Part shown: in pieces, positions 22,780 through 34,054 of the stretch
Numbering within the stretch: position 1 is the stretch's first letter
Layout of the letters: each line of letters begins with the position of its first letter
From: Ochromonas danica
Lineage: Eukaryota; Sar; Chrysophyceae; Chromulinales; Chromulinaceae
Direction of reading: 5' to 3'
Length of the DNA stretch: 64,000 nt
Assembly: GCA_015146655.1 (NCBI GenBank)
Contig: VKHL01000043.1
Location: forward strand, 124,001-188,000
The notes under the pieces: generated by a model
What the model saw: only the letters and a program-made list of their open reading frames with translations
Databases searched by the model: none
What the model was told of the DNA's origin: nothing
Translations under genes and position numbers: made by a program

Positions 22780-22964
22780 TGCGCGGCCCTTCAGTGTGTG
22801 GCTAGAAGGACTGCAGAGCTTTGGAGCTCGACAACAAGCAGAGTTCACCCGAAGAGGTTCCATCCGAAGATAGGCTGGCGGTGACTAGAGTGTTTATAAA
22901 TACTTGGTTGCTACTATTTCATACGAGTTAATCGATACACAGAGGTCGAGTTATCATGCTACCA

Positions 22965-24752
22965 TTACAATCCTAACAACTGAATGAGATGCTCCAGATC
23001 CTCAACTTCTTCGTCAATCAATTCCGGGTGTTTGTTCTTCAGGTGCTGGTTGTCGCCTGCTTTCACCAGAATAGACCGACAACCCGCTTTCTTGGCACAG
23101 ATCATGTCGTCCAGGCTGTCACCCACAAACCAAATTTGATTTCTGTTCTCCTCGCTGATCCGCCACTGTGAGAGTATTGACAAGACTACACGAGGATCTG
23201 GTTTATTGATGCCACCAAGACTATCGCGGTGGTATATAGGATTGAAGAGAGCGCTGTCAACCTCCGTCTTGGCCACAAAGTGCTGGACTGCATCGAGGCA
23301 GTTGCGGGTGCATATCGCAGTGCGAACTTTGTTTCTCGCTATTAACGTCATGAGTTTATGAAAATGACCTCTAAGGACCTGCCTTTCACATCCTTTCATC
23401 TCCTCCTCGTAGATAATTGTTAAAGCCTGCTGTTTTGCCTCCTCGGAAGAGAGATTTTGGACGAGGGAGAGAATGTCCATCTTTTCAACACGTTCGATAC
23501 CTATGCGAGAGTACATCGCAGCGAAGTCTATTGCTCCAGGCTCGGTCAAAGTTCCGTCCATGTCGAAGATGAGTCCCAAGGGTGGTCGATGTCCACGAAT
23601 CAGAAAGGACTGCAGACTCTGCCCATGATTGCGCAGGTCGTGTTCGTGGCGATGGTAAGAGAGTCTTCGAAGCTTGAGACTGGCTTCGACAAAGATATCT
23701 CTGCTTTCAATAATAGAGAGTTCTCGGCTCCCTCTGAGGGCGGTAATACTCATCACTTGCTTCATGCTGTTAATGACGACCTCCAAAATGTCTCCCAGCA
23801 AAGCAGGACAGCTGGCTAGTTCTTCTCTCAGGACATGGAACGAAGCAACCGCCATAGAACTGCATAGATCACCGCATCCTGCATAGTAGCCTTCAAGACG
23901 AGGGATAGAAACAGCGTAGGCAATCTGGGAGCAATCGTCATCATTGGCAGAGTGGAGGAGGCTGCTCGATGGACTGAACTTGCGCAGAGAATGGGAAGAT
24001 TTGGCTGAAATAATAGCAGTGAGATGATTTTCTGGGTTTGAAGTAAGACTCAGTCCAGTCATGATTACAATGTCTGGGCCCAGAGCGTGCAAGCGAGAGG
24101 CGGCGAGCAGGGCATCGTCCAAGGTGGTGATCGTCACACCAGAGAGCACCTGACTCTCGAACATGTTGGGCGTGATGATCGTGGCAAGAGGCAACAGAGA
24201 GTCTTTGTAGACATCCAGTAAGTCAGCGGGCACATAGAATTGGCCATTGTCGCCCAGCACGGGGTCGCAGAGATAAGCGGCCGTGGGGTTGGCAACGCGC
24301 ACCTTCCGCACCGTCGACGCCACTATCTCCAAGTGTTGTCGCGATCGCGTGTATCCAGTGAGGATAAGGTCATAGTTCATCAACTGGTTCATCTCCAGTC
24401 CCTCGATGATGTCAGCGAAGACTTCTTCCTCCAGCGCCCTTCCTTTGGTGCCCTTCTCATACGCTGGGTGATTGGAGAGCGAGACCGTATTTATGCAATC
24501 GACATTAAAACCCATCGTTTGGAGAGGAAAAGTAGCCGCCTTGTTGCCCACGTATCCGTAGACAGTGTGGCTCTGAATGCTCAGCACTCGAGGAGTGTGC
24601 ACAATGGCTGACATGGACAGAAGACGATTCGCGGAAAGGCTGACTCTAGTTTGCAAGTGTCTAACAGACGTTCTGAATTGAGCCCAGGCGGATACTTTGA
24701 TTCCCTTCGAAGCTATGGTAACTAGAAGGAGCCAAACAAACCCAACCATCAA
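22965..24752 (-). CDS. Pyridoxal kinase fused to HAD-family phosphatase
   Basis: One exon, 595 residues. Residues about 54-365 are a ribokinase-fold pyridoxal kinase: VLSIQSHTVYGYVGNKAA substrate-binding start, YLCDPVLGDNG, TPNMFES, and GCGD at 292-295 with the catalytic Asp (usual form GTGD). Pyridoxal kinase makes pyridoxal 5'-phosphate from pyridoxal and ATP. Residues about 393-595 are a HAD phosphatase with the nucleophile motif DMDGT at 397-401, ICTRN as motif II, NKPDP as motif III and GDSLDDM as motif IV, resembling the plant single-domain HAD proteins that begin FDMDGTLTVP. A B6-phosphate substrate for the phosphatase is inference from the fusion. The first 45 residues are a signal peptide (cut near VSA-WAQF) plus a basic Ser/Arg stretch, compatible with plastid import; Met47 (MSAIVHTPRV) could give a cytosolic form. 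Confidence 0.9.
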   Translation of the reverse strand: MMVGFVWLLLVTIASKGIKVSAWAQFRTSVRHLQTRVSLSANRLLSMSAIVHTPRVLSIQSHTVYGYVGNKAATFPLQTMGFNVDCINTVSLSNHPAYEKGTKGRALEEEVFADIIEGLEMNQLMNYDLILTGYTRSRQHLEIVASTVRKVRVANPTAAYLCDPVLGDNGQFYVPADLLDVYKDSLLPLATIITPNMFESQVLSGVTITTLDDALLAASRLHALGPDIVIMTGLSLTSNPENHLTAIISAKSSHSLRKFSPSSSLLHSANDDDCSQIAYAVSIPRLEGYYAGCGDLCSSMAVASFHVLREELASCPALLGDILEVVINSMKQVMSITALRGSRELSIIESRDIFVEASLKLRRLSYHRHEHDLRNHGQSLQSFLIRGHRPPLGLIFDMDGTLTEPGAIDFAAMYSRIGIERVEKMDILSLVQNLSSEEAKQQALTIIYEEEMKGCERQVLRGHFHKLMTLIARNKVRTAICTRNCLDAVQHFVAKTEVDSALFNPIYHRDSLGGINKPDPRVVLSILSQWRISEENRNQIWFVGDSLDDMICAKKAGCRSILVKAGDNQHLKNKHPELIDEEVEDLEHLIQLLGL

Positions 24753-24936
24753 AGCTCCCCTGTCCCAAGCTGAACAGCTTCCCCACGCATCCCAACAATC
24801 AAAAGGTAAGTGAAGACTCGACTATTATTGTGTTGCCTTGATGAATTGGTGAAGTTAATGATGGCGGAGTTGACGCCCCTTGCATACAAGAAGTTGGTCA
24901 CTATCCCTATCCACGGTACAGTACCAGCAGATCCTC

Positions 24937-25638
24937 ATGCTGGCCCTAGTTGCGCTCTTTGCTGGCCTCTGTCTCCTTGGCTCCCTCCATGCTTTTCAGC
25001 TGGGCAGTCATCGCTCCAGTGGGCTGCGAAGACTCACTATGAATGCAGAGGGAGAGCAGCCCGCGGCGAAGGAGTGGGCTGGAGCCAAGAAGTTTTCCAT
25101 GAAGGATCGATACACTGAAACCGTCTTCTCCAACGAGCAGATTGCCAAGATCCTTCCTCATCGTTACCCGTTCCTCCTCGTAGACCGCGTAGTGGAGTTC
25201 GAGCCTGGCAAGCGTGCCGTGGGAATCAAGTGCGTGACTGCCAACGAGCCTCAATTCACGGGTCACTTCCCCGACAGACCCATCATGCCTGGCGTCTTGA
25301 TGATCGAGGCTATGGCTCAGCTCGGTAAGAATCTCTTTGTCTCTGTCTCATGCTGTGCTGTGGCCTAACGCTGTCTCTTCTCTGGGGCAGGCGGAATCAT
25401 CGCGTTGTCTCCTCCCATCAACAATGATGGCGCGGGTCGCATCTTCTTCTTCACGGGAGTTAACGGAGTGCGCTGGAAGAGCCCTGTGACTCCAGGCGAC
25501 CATCTTATCATGGAGATGAGTCTGGTTAACTATGATGAGCGCCTGGGCTTCGCCACCATGACCGGCAAGGCCTACGTGGGCGGCAGAGTGGCAGTGACCG
25601 TGGAGGAGTTCACCTTCGCTCTTGCTAGAAACCAATAG
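24937..25638 (+). CDS. fabZ: (3R)-hydroxyacyl-ACP dehydratase FabZ, plastid-type leader
   Basis: Two exons, 24937-25324 and 25391-25638, with a 66-bp intron in phase 1; 211 residues. FabZ removes water from 3-hydroxyacyl-ACP in type II fatty-acid synthesis. The hot-dog fold signatures are present: [14 protein letters not shown] with the catalytic His, and [20 protein letters not shown] with the catalytic Glu. Residues 1-22 form a signal peptide ending GSLHA, followed by [13 protein letters not shown]: a Phe right after the cut site and a basic Ser-rich transit stretch, the classical leader of complex red plastids. An in-frame ATG at 24880 would add 19 residues and bury the leader, so 24937 is preferred; a CAG just before it could be the acceptor of a 5'-UTR intron. 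Divergent from the pyridoxal kinase gene. Confidence 0.93.
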
Positions 25639-25675
25639 AGAGTTAACTTTATAAATCTAGAGCAAAGTCTGTCTG

Positions 25676-27659
25676 TCAGAAGTGCAGCAGGTCCAGGCTA
25701 TCGCCGCTGGCGTTGCTGGCCGAATCGTCTTCTGTGATAATTAGCTTCTGCGCATCGCACTCCGAGCCCGACTGGCTACTCTTCTGAGCCATGCTATTAC
25801 TCCCCACTGAGTGGGTGTCACTTCCTTGGCAGAGCGCATCTTGCAGATCCAGCAAGTCATCTTTCAATCTGTGCATGAATCAAACGAAGTTGTGAGCTGA
25901 CATGACGACAACTTCTGGAGTGGTCTAACTGTCGCTTACTGTTGAATGTCCATGCTAAGCATAGTGGTTGATGGAGGCCGAAGATCAGCTCTTGGCCTTT
26001 GCTCGTGTTCGTGTGCAAGGTTTGGCAGCGGTTGTTGACTCTTGTTGACTGCCTGCTGCGATGAGACTTGCGATGGCCCCGGAATATGATTTGATGTAAA
26101 GTTCTCTTTGTCCTTCTCGAGATTCGTAGAAGGTTTAAACGCTTGAGCTGTCATGGTTTGCGAGTGGAGAGGGAGGCGGAAGGGAGAGAGCGGAGGCAAG
26201 GTCTGGCTGACGGAGTCCAGCATCATGAGGGAGATCCTCTTCCGCAGCTCCATCTCCTCTTGCAGCTGCTGCTCCATCTTTTCTCTTTGCGCCTTCTCTT
26301 CACTCAATCTACGCATTAGTCCACGAGCAACGTCCATGCTTTGCTTTAGCGCCTGCACCACGTGGTCTCTCTCTTGATAGATGGAGGTCATGGTGGCGGT
26401 CAAGCTGTCTATTTCTTTCTTTAGAGAAGCGCTTCTTGACCTCTCAGCAGCTAGTTGAAATTGCAGAGAGTTGATCTCCTGTTGAGAGGACAGCAGCTGC
26501 TGTGCGACGCTGTCTCGCTCTGATCGACTGTGTTGCAGAGAGAGATCGACTGCTTCCATCCGCTGGCACACCTGCTCGTGCTCTGTCTTGAGCTGATCGA
26601 AGAGGGCCTGGGTCTTTTCTGCTTCTTGTAGCCTATCAGAGAGACGGCGCTTCTCTTCCTCGTGGCTGTTGATGGTGTGCTGGAGGCTGAAGTGCAGCTG
26701 GTCGATGGCAGTCTCCAGGCTGGACAGTCGCTGCTGCGCCTTCTGCTTGTTCTCTATTGCCTGATGCAGCTCGGCGGTAACTTTAGAGTATTTCTCCTCT
26801 TGTCTGCGCGCATTCTCCTGCAAGGCCTCCCTCATCTGTTGCAGTTCCGAGCTCTGCCTCAAGCGATGGTCTTCCATGTCCGCCAGCGCTGCCTGATAGT
26901 GAGACAGCTGCCTCGACAAGCTCTCCACTTGCTCCGTTGAAGAGCGCGCAAGGCTTTCTTCGCTTTCCAGTTGGCTTGCCAGAGCGAGCTTCTCCTCCTG
27001 CAGTTGCTGGATGATCGCCTTCTGCTCGCCCAGCGCCTTCTCAGTGGCCGCCGCGCCGTCACTGGCCAAGGCGAGGCTCTCGCTGAGACTTTCGTTGTCT
27101 GCCTGTCGCTTAGCTAGTAAGAAGTAGAGCGTGCGCAGCTTCTCTCGCTCTATCCCGAGGCTGGTGGGCAGATTGCTGTGCTGCTCGAACTTGTTCTGCA
27201 CGGCGATGGCGCGGTGGGCGAGGCCGAGCTCGTACTCCAAGACTTTGACGCGCTCATCGCGCAAGATGATCTCTCCTTCCAAGGCCGAGATCCTCTCTTC
27301 CTTCAGGTGGATGTCTTGGTCTCTGTCGAGGATGGTCTGCTGCAGCTTGACTGGCTGTGAGAGAAGAGACAGCTTGGCGGCTTGCCGGCCGTGCTGCTCC
27401 TTCAGCGACGAGAGCTCTCTCTCCAGCTTCTTCTTGTCCTCGCATAGAGACTCAATCACCCCATGCTTCAGCTTGCACTCTTTCTACACCATCACACTGA
27501 GTCAGAGCAACTACTAGTCGTCTGAGAGGGAGAGAATACCTGCTGGTCTTGGAGATGCTTGCGAAGACTCTGCAGCTCTCTTTGTAAAGAGTCAATCCTC
27601 CCTTCTTTCCTCTCTTTGTCCTTCTGCCATATTTCCAACTCTTTAGACGAGATGGACAT
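25676..27659 (-). CDS. Coiled-coil protein of unknown role
   Basis: Three exons, 27659-27540, 27483-25940 and 25868-25676, joined across 56-bp and 71-bp introns, giving 618 residues. The start is MSISSKELEIWQKDKERK. Nearly all of residues 1-450 are heptad-rich Leu/Glu/Gln/Lys sequence predicted to form one long coiled coil, with short breaks. The last 150 residues are Ser/Pro/Gln-rich and end in an acidic Ser-rich tail (SASNASGDSLDLLHF). There is no membrane span or enzyme motif. Golgin, centrosomal or basal-body scaffold proteins look like this, but composition alone cannot tell them apart, and I do not recognise a specific family. It is divergent from the myotubularin gene with 170 bp between start codons. 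Confidence 0.78.
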
Positions 27660-27829
27660 CTTTCTCTTCCAACACACACGACAAGGACGACGACGACGCC
27701 AGACCGAGAAACAGGAAACGGTCGAATGAAAAGCTGTTTTTGGTCTGATAGTGTAATTCCTCAAATCGCGAGTTATGTAATTGTGCAAAATCCTGCGCCA
27801 GCAACAAATCGTTCATCACTCGCAATGAA
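27660..27829. promoter_or_regulatory. Short bidirectional promoter region
   Basis: Only 170 bp separate the start codons of the coiled-coil gene (minus) and the myotubularin gene (plus), so both promoters and 5' leaders must lie here or overlap. No specific box can be named with confidence. Confidence 0.5.
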
Positions 27830-30600
27830 ATGAAAGGCTTCACCCAGGTCGTCCGAACTATGGCCAGCCTTTCGGAGGCCAATCCTCTGGATCCTCTGTC
27901 CATCTTCGCGGTTCAGAGTGAGCAAGATGCCTCTCATTCAGCCACCCCTGCGAAGGAGTCAACGTCGTCTGCCTCCCTGCGCTCTCCAGGGGGTCGACCC
28001 GCGAGCTACTCGCCCAAGCCTTTGAGTCAGTCGACTTCTTTCTCTTCCTTGTCCAACAGAAACGCCAACTTTTCCAGCGATGGCCTGCCGTTGCTGCAGG
28101 GAGAAGTGTCGATCATCAGCCTGTTGGAGGCTACGGTGCAGCTGCTGTCCTACGGAGACTTGGCCTGCCTGCTCTTCATGACCAACTACAGACTCATCTT
28201 CCTCCCCGCTGACAGCCAAGCTGAAGCCTTGTACATGTCCATTCCTTCTCTCCCTTCCTGGCTGCAAATCCCCCTCGCCTGCATCGACAAGTTCGAACGC
28301 GAGAAGCGCGCGCAGTCCGCTGGGCTGGCCTTTCTTGTGACCTGCAAGGACTGCCGCAGCCTGCGGTTCGCCCTTCAGGGACGCTCTGTCCAAGGCGACG
28401 GCGACGTTGACCGCGCTTTCGGTGCGATCTCCGCGTATTCCTTCCCCAACAATCTGAGGCATCTCTTCGCCTTCAACCACAAACTTTCCTCCTCGCTGTG
28501 TTTGTCGAATCGCTCGCGGATCATCCCGAATGACTTGCAAGGAGAATTTGCTCGCCAACGAGTGTCGATGTCCAATCTGTGGCGAATATCATCGGCCAAC
28601 AGTCAGTACACCTTATGCAGCACCTATCCCAGCTTGATTATCGTGCCGAAGCTCATCACGGACGAGGATCTCGTCTCCGTGGCTGCTTTCCGCTCTGGAC
28701 AGCGTCTTCCTGCTCTATGCTGGCACTGTCCAGAGAATGGAGCCACTCTTTGGAGAAGTTCTCAACCAAAGGTTGGCAAATCTGGCTCGTGCAGCGCCGA
28801 CGAGAGACTTCTCGACTACATCGCGAAGAGCCAGTCGTCCTCTGGAGGCGAAGCGGCGGTGTTAAATATCGTGGATTGTCGATCGCGGACCAGCGCCATG
28901 GCGAATTATGCCGCAGGGGCGGGTTATGAATCTCAATCGAGCTATCCGCAGTCTAGGATCAGCTTCTACGGCATGCCCAACATTCATGGCGTTAGAGAAA
29001 CTCTCCGCAATCTTAGTTCCATTTTGTTGCAGCCGAGTACTAGCGCAGTGAATGACATCTCCTTCTCGAAGCAGATCGAGGACACGTCCTGGCTGAGCAA
29101 TCTTCGCCTTCTTCTTCGCGCTTCTTGGGAGACCGCCAGCAGTCTTTCCAGAGGAGTGCCTGTCTTAGTTCATTGCTCACATGGTTGGGATCGCACTACC
29201 CAGGTGTGTTGCATAGCGCAGATCATGTTGGATCCTTTCTATCGCACTTTGGAAGGCTTCCCCGTGCTGATCGAGAAGGAATGGTGCGCCTTTGGACACC
29301 CTTTTCAGATGCGATGTGGTAAGTCAATCGCGTCAATATTACTTCGCCATCGTGATGATGATTTCGACTCACAACGCGCGGGTTCGTAAAGGGCATGGCC
29401 AAGAGCGTAACAATGGGCGTGCGGAAGATGAGATGTCGCCCATATTCTTGCAGTTCCTGGACTGCCTGCAGCAGATCGTGAAGCAATGCAGCCATGCCTT
29501 CGAATTCAATGGTCGCTATCTCCTCACCATTGCCGAGCACATCTACTCTTGCCGCTTCTCCACCTTTCTCTTCAACTGCGATCACGATCGGGTAGGATGG
29601 ACTAATGTCACAGTTATGTTGTTGCTCCCTTCTTGCTTGACAGTTAGTTGTTGTTCTGTTAGATGCTCTACCAAAGTCAAGAGCGATGTACAGACATCTG
29701 GATCTACCTCCAGGCCAATCGTCAGGCTCTCACGAATCCTCTTTACAAGCCTGATGTCGGACTAAATTGTCGAGCGTCTTCCTTCAGCGTGCTGCCGGAG
29801 CTCAGTCAGTTGATGCGAGGAGTGAGTCTGTGGAGCGAGTTCTTCCTTCGCTTCAGCTCTGCCCTCTCTCAGCCGCCTTTGCCCGCTTATTTGACAAAAG
29901 TTCTTCAGCCTCCGCCACCTGCTGCAATGTGAGTTTGTCTCCTTGTTGATGCGCTATATGCTTTGCACAAGCACTAATGCCTTCTTATCTCAGAGCCGCG
30001 TGTGAAGGAGTTCCCAACATTCCCAGAGCCAATCTTGCTGCCTATCGCTTCTTGCAAGATCCGAGCGATGGAGACGTCAACTTCTCTTTGTCTCGCCGCA
30101 TTTTGACACAATACGACAGTTGGGAGGCCGTCTATGTGCACGAGAGAAGAGAAAGACGACGCTTCGAGCAGCTGTACCGGACATCTAAGGTAGAAGTCTC
30201 ACTAAATGTTATCCATCGCCTTCTTTGCCTCTAACACAACAATGCTCTTTAGGAGAAGATCCACAAGCTCAATGCTGATTTGTCCACTTTGGATAGGGAG
30301 ATGGTGGAGTTACGCCTTCAATCTATCTTAGAACAACTAGACGACGCAGCCGAGGCCTTGGGCATTGCGGAGGTATTCGACGCAGACGAAGACTTTCGAA
30401 TCCAATCGGAAAGGTCGATGCCGCTGGCCTCCTCCTCTTTCCTCCCTTCCCTGGGAAGCAATGGTCTCGAGCCAGTGGAGGAGTTCATACCTTTCGAAGC
30501 CTTCGGCGAGGTCTCGGTGAGCACCAAGAGCTACTATCTCGACGAGCCTTCTGTGGGTGTAGGCGGTGACGAGGAAGAAACACCTGTCTTCCTAGTGTAG
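27830..30600 (+). CDS. Myotubularin-family phosphoinositide 3-phosphatase
   Basis: Five exons, 27830-29318, 29392-29591, 29663-29928, 29994-30189 and 30253-30600, with 62-73-bp introns; 832 residues. Myotubularins remove the 3-phosphate from PI3P and PI(3,5)P2 on endosomes. A Ser-rich N-terminus is followed by a PH-GRAM domain (about 91-205) and the phosphatase domain (about 235-600). The P-loop is HCSHGWDRTTQ with Cys449 and Arg455; the usual form is CSDGWDR, so the first Asp is His here while the second Asp, the presumed general acid, is kept. Downstream CGHG, SPIFLQFLDC, AFEFN and HIYSCRFSTFLFN blocks match family members well. The C-terminus has a short coiled coil (KIHKLNADLSTLDREMVEL) and an acidic tail. 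An ATG at 27860 is an alternative start. Confidence 0.92.
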
Positions 30601-31102
30601 CGAAAGAAAGAGTGGCTCTGTAGAATGAGATGGTTGAGTGACTGTTCAAAGAGAAAGGTTTTGAGAGAATACAAACAGAAGTGTAATTCAAATAGATTAT
30701 GACTCTCAAGGATCTATTTGACCACGATAGAGCATGATAGTTGTTGCTATTGTCATCATATGGTATGGCAAGGCATGGTGTGGTGTTCATGAGGGATAAC
30801 CAGAACAGCATGGTGTGACAGTGTGTGTGTGTGTTATTGCTAACTATAGACTGTAGGAACCCTAGATGTACTAGACTAGACCAATGCCAGAACAATGATG
30901 ACTCATCTCTCTTCACTGCGAGTGCCTGGAGTGGGTGTGTGACGGCTGCTGGGTGCTGTTGTTGGTGAGTGTGACGGGTGTGCGTGCATGGTGCTGCAAG
31001 TGCAAGAGAGTCCCGGATTCGTCCCACTGTGAGGGTGCAGTCGCCGTGTTTGCGTCTGTCTCGAGGGGAAATCGTTCTTCTGTGATCAGCTGCTGCCTGG
31101 TC
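30601..31102. other. Intergenic between myotubularin and phosphoglycerate mutase
   Basis: About 500 bp holding the 3' flank of the myotubularin gene and the promoter and leader of the mutase gene, with a short GT run near 30820-30834. Open frames here are short and lack conserved sequence. Confidence 0.5.
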
Positions 31103-32114
31103 ATGTTCTATTTCCTCCCCGCCCTCCTTCTCCTCCTCTTCACTCCCATGCAAGCCTTCCTCACTCTGCGTTCTTCCACCGTGAAGACCGGTCTGCGCTC
31201 TCTATCCATGGCGAAGGAGCCTTTCAAGTTGGTTCTTGTGAGACATGGCGAATCCGAGTGGAATGACTTGAACAAATTCACCGGCTGGTATGACTGTCCT
31301 CTCTCCAAGAAGGGCGAAGAAGAGGCAATCGGCGCCGGAAAGCTGATGAAGGAGTATGGCTTGGAGTTTGACTTGGCCTACACTTCTTTCCTTCAGCGCG
31401 CCATCAAGACCCTCTGGCACTCCCTCGAGGAGACCCACTGCATGCACATCCCCATCCACGCCGCCTGGCAGCTGAACGAGAGGTAAGTCGCATATATAGC
31501 AAGCGGTCTGTTCGCTGGTTTGGGTCTTTGTTCAGTCCATGACAAGATCTAATGAAGAGTTGAAGTTGCAGTTGACTGTTCTGACTGTGGCTCTTGTCCT
31601 GTTTGATAGACACTATGGCGCTCTCCAAGGCATGGATAAGAAGGAAACTGTAGCCAAGTATGGCAAGGAGCAGGTCGCTGTTTGGAGACGCTCCTATGAC
31701 ATTCCTCCTCCTCCTTGCGATCCTGCTTCCCCCATGCTGCCCAAGAACGACCCCAAGTATAAGAACCACCCTGAGACCCATTCCATCGTCACAGAGAGCT
31801 TGAAGATCACTTTGGAGCGCGTGCTGCCCTTCTGGCACAGTGACATTGCTCCTACCATCAAGACGGGCAAGCGAGTCATCATCGCCGCTCATGGCAATTC
31901 CCTTCGTGCGCTGGTCAAGCACTTGGACAACATCACCGACAAGGAGATTTCTACCTTGAACATCCCCACTGGAGTGCCCCTGGTCTATGAGTTGGACGAG
32001 AACTTGAAGCCAATTCCTCACAAGGATGCCATCGGTCCCCTCACTGGACACTATATCGGCAACCTCGAGGACATCAAGAAGCGCATCCTTGGTGTGGCTA
32101 ACCAGACCAAGTAA
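31103..32114 (+). CDS. gpmA: 2,3-bisphosphoglycerate-dependent phosphoglycerate mutase, organelle-type leader
   Basis: Two exons, 31103-31482 and 31610-32114, with a 127-bp intron in phase 2; 294 residues. It interconverts 3- and 2-phosphoglycerate. The catalytic phospho-His lies in [13 protein letters not shown] (His48), and the family blocks [31 protein letters not shown] and [16 protein letters not shown] are all present, as in yeast and bacterial enzymes. The first 36 residues form a signal peptide ([17 protein letters not shown]) followed by [15 protein letters not shown], again a Phe after the likely cut site and a basic stretch, as in complex-plastid precursors; an internal Met36 (MAKEPFKLV) would give the plain enzyme. 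The 3' end faces the hydroxylase gene. Confidence 0.94.
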
Positions 32115-32573
32115 TTTGGTATCTTTGGGTATTTTGTCACTATCCTTTAGGATAAGAACTGCGATGGAGCTGTCGTTCTGTCGGTGATGATGAGTCTTTC
32201 TTCAGCCTCTCCACTTGTAGTTTAGCATTTTTGGTTCTTCTTCTCCCCTGCGGCTACTATCTTCTCCACTGCGTTCTATTTTGTCCAAACACAACATTGC
32301 TGTCCTTCTTTGTAGTCTGTCAGTAATAAGAGTATAGCTCGTCACTCATATCATGGCTTTGTTTCATCGTGTTTTATAGTGTGCAACAAAGCGAGCGAAG
32401 GACACGAAATGGCAACTTATGGATTGGCAATTTTAAACGATATTGCCCATTTCTTCAGTTTCCATCGAAAATGGTTAACAAGCGAGATACTAGCAGCCGC
32501 TCAACTAACCACACAAAATACTTAATGCACAGGCTGTTTGAATAACGGACACGACCCAGCAGTGGTCGTTGAT
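32115..32573. other. Intergenic between convergent genes
   Basis: About 460 bp shared by the 3' flanks of the phosphoglycerate mutase and hydroxylase genes. No coding, RNA gene or repeat seen. Confidence 0.5.
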
Positions 32574-34054
32574 TTAGTTGTCGATTGCAGGCTCGTCAAC
32601 TCGCACAGCGCGGTCGACCCAGATAGCATCCGTCAAAGGATTGTAACGAGCATAAAATGGCTTCGGAAGATTCTCAGTGAATTTGCGCATCTTGAGCTTA
32701 GCATCCGCCAGAGACTCCGCGACAAAGTATGTTGGCTGATAATCCGTGATTGGGTAAGCCGTCGATCCAGCAACTTTGGGATCCCACGGCAGCAGCTTGG
32801 GCTTGCGAACATCCTTCGCAGTATTCAGTGTATTCGCGCAGGAGTATTCTAACTCTCCGAAACTAGACAATAGACCCGCACCATAGGCCTTCACCGCAGT
32901 GAACGATCCGTCAGCACTAATAGGAGCACTTGAATCTCGTAGAAGCCCAAATTCGACTGAGTGCCAGTAACAAGTGGCAAGACGCTCCACATCCTCATCG
33001 CTCGCTCCGAGGGAGGCCAAACCAATCTCTTGCGAGAAATCAGCAAAATCTTGATCAGCAAACATGGGCGCATGCCTAAGAGATATACAGTGATCAAGTT
33101 GCCCATTAAAAAGATGTCAAAGCAGGTTGACAAAGCAAGAATTTGATTCACCTACCCGACTAGTTCATGAACGATGTCTGGCTCAGGAGTATAGAGAGGT
33201 CTTGACGAGTGGCGAATGTATTGAGTTGAGAAGAAGACACGGAAGGCCAAGCCATTCAGGAAGTCTCTGGAGGAAAGCAGCCCAGCAACAGGTCTCAAAG
33301 TGAAACCAGTCCGCGCCTTGAGGAAATCGGAGAGATCTCGCGCTTGAGGGATTTGATCGGGACCAAACCCACACTCTTTCTCCAGCAGCTCCTTAATATG
33401 CAAGTACTCTTTGCAGGCGTAGCGACGGTGAACATCGGCGAGTTTGTTGTAGATCACACCCCACGTCTGGATCTCTTCCTTGGTGTAGTCAATCAGAGGG
33501 ATTGGGTCTCGGATGGAGCACTGCTTGGCCACATCAGCTAGCTCTTGACGTCTTTGACGATAGACAGCATCGTGGAAGCCTGGATGGTCAGCATGCAGAT
33601 CTGATCCGGCGTCTTTGATGCGGTTGGCAATTTTGTCCAACTCTCCGAGGTTCCTGGGAAACCAGGGGACTTCCTTCTCGTCCAAGACGAGTGTGTTGTG
33701 GCAAATTTTGCTCAAATCGGCGATCAGCCGGTCGGTTCGATCCTCTCCGATGGCTCCGTCGAAGTCGATGTAGATGTGGAAGCCATCGTTGCTCTTCGGA
33801 GCAGGTCTGGAGTCAATGTGCGTGAGATTAATCTCGTACTTCCAGAAGTATTTTAAAATATCATAGAGAGCGCCAGGTGTGTCCGAGATCTCCGTGAGGA
33901 TAGACACACGAGGCTCGCATTTGTGTAATGGAGAGAAGCCAACGTCCGAGAAGGGAAGAACAGCAGGCCTCGACGCGATTCTCAAGCTTTTAATCAAGGC
34001 GAAAGAAGAAAAGGCTAGCAAGAAAAAGAGAAACCGAATGGAGAGCGAGGACAT
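32574..34054 (-). CDS. Aromatic amino acid hydroxylase (phenylalanine 4-monooxygenase-like) with ACT domain
   Basis: Two exons, 34054-33156 and 33075-32574, across an 80-bp intron in phase 2; 466 residues. The family hydroxylates Phe, Tyr or Trp using a reduced pterin (or a folate in plants) and non-haem iron. Residues about 48-120 are a regulatory ACT domain ([19 protein letters not shown]). The catalytic domain carries the iron ligands His296 and His301 ([16 protein letters not shown], split by the intron) and Glu341 (WHSVEFGLL), plus [14 protein letters not shown] and [12 protein letters not shown]. These match animal phenylalanine hydroxylase closely; substrate choice is not proven. The start at 34054 gives a hydrophobic leader ([15 protein letters not shown]) and a basic stretch, so an organelle location is possible. 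The longer frame to 34231 runs through a CT/GT-rich leader and is judged untranslated. Confidence 0.92.

Noticed and set aside
30485-31153. 222-residue minus-strand frame between myotubularin and phosphoglycerate mutase
   Set aside because: Low-complexity, His/Thr/Ser-rich, overlaps coding ends of both neighbours and has no recognisable domain.
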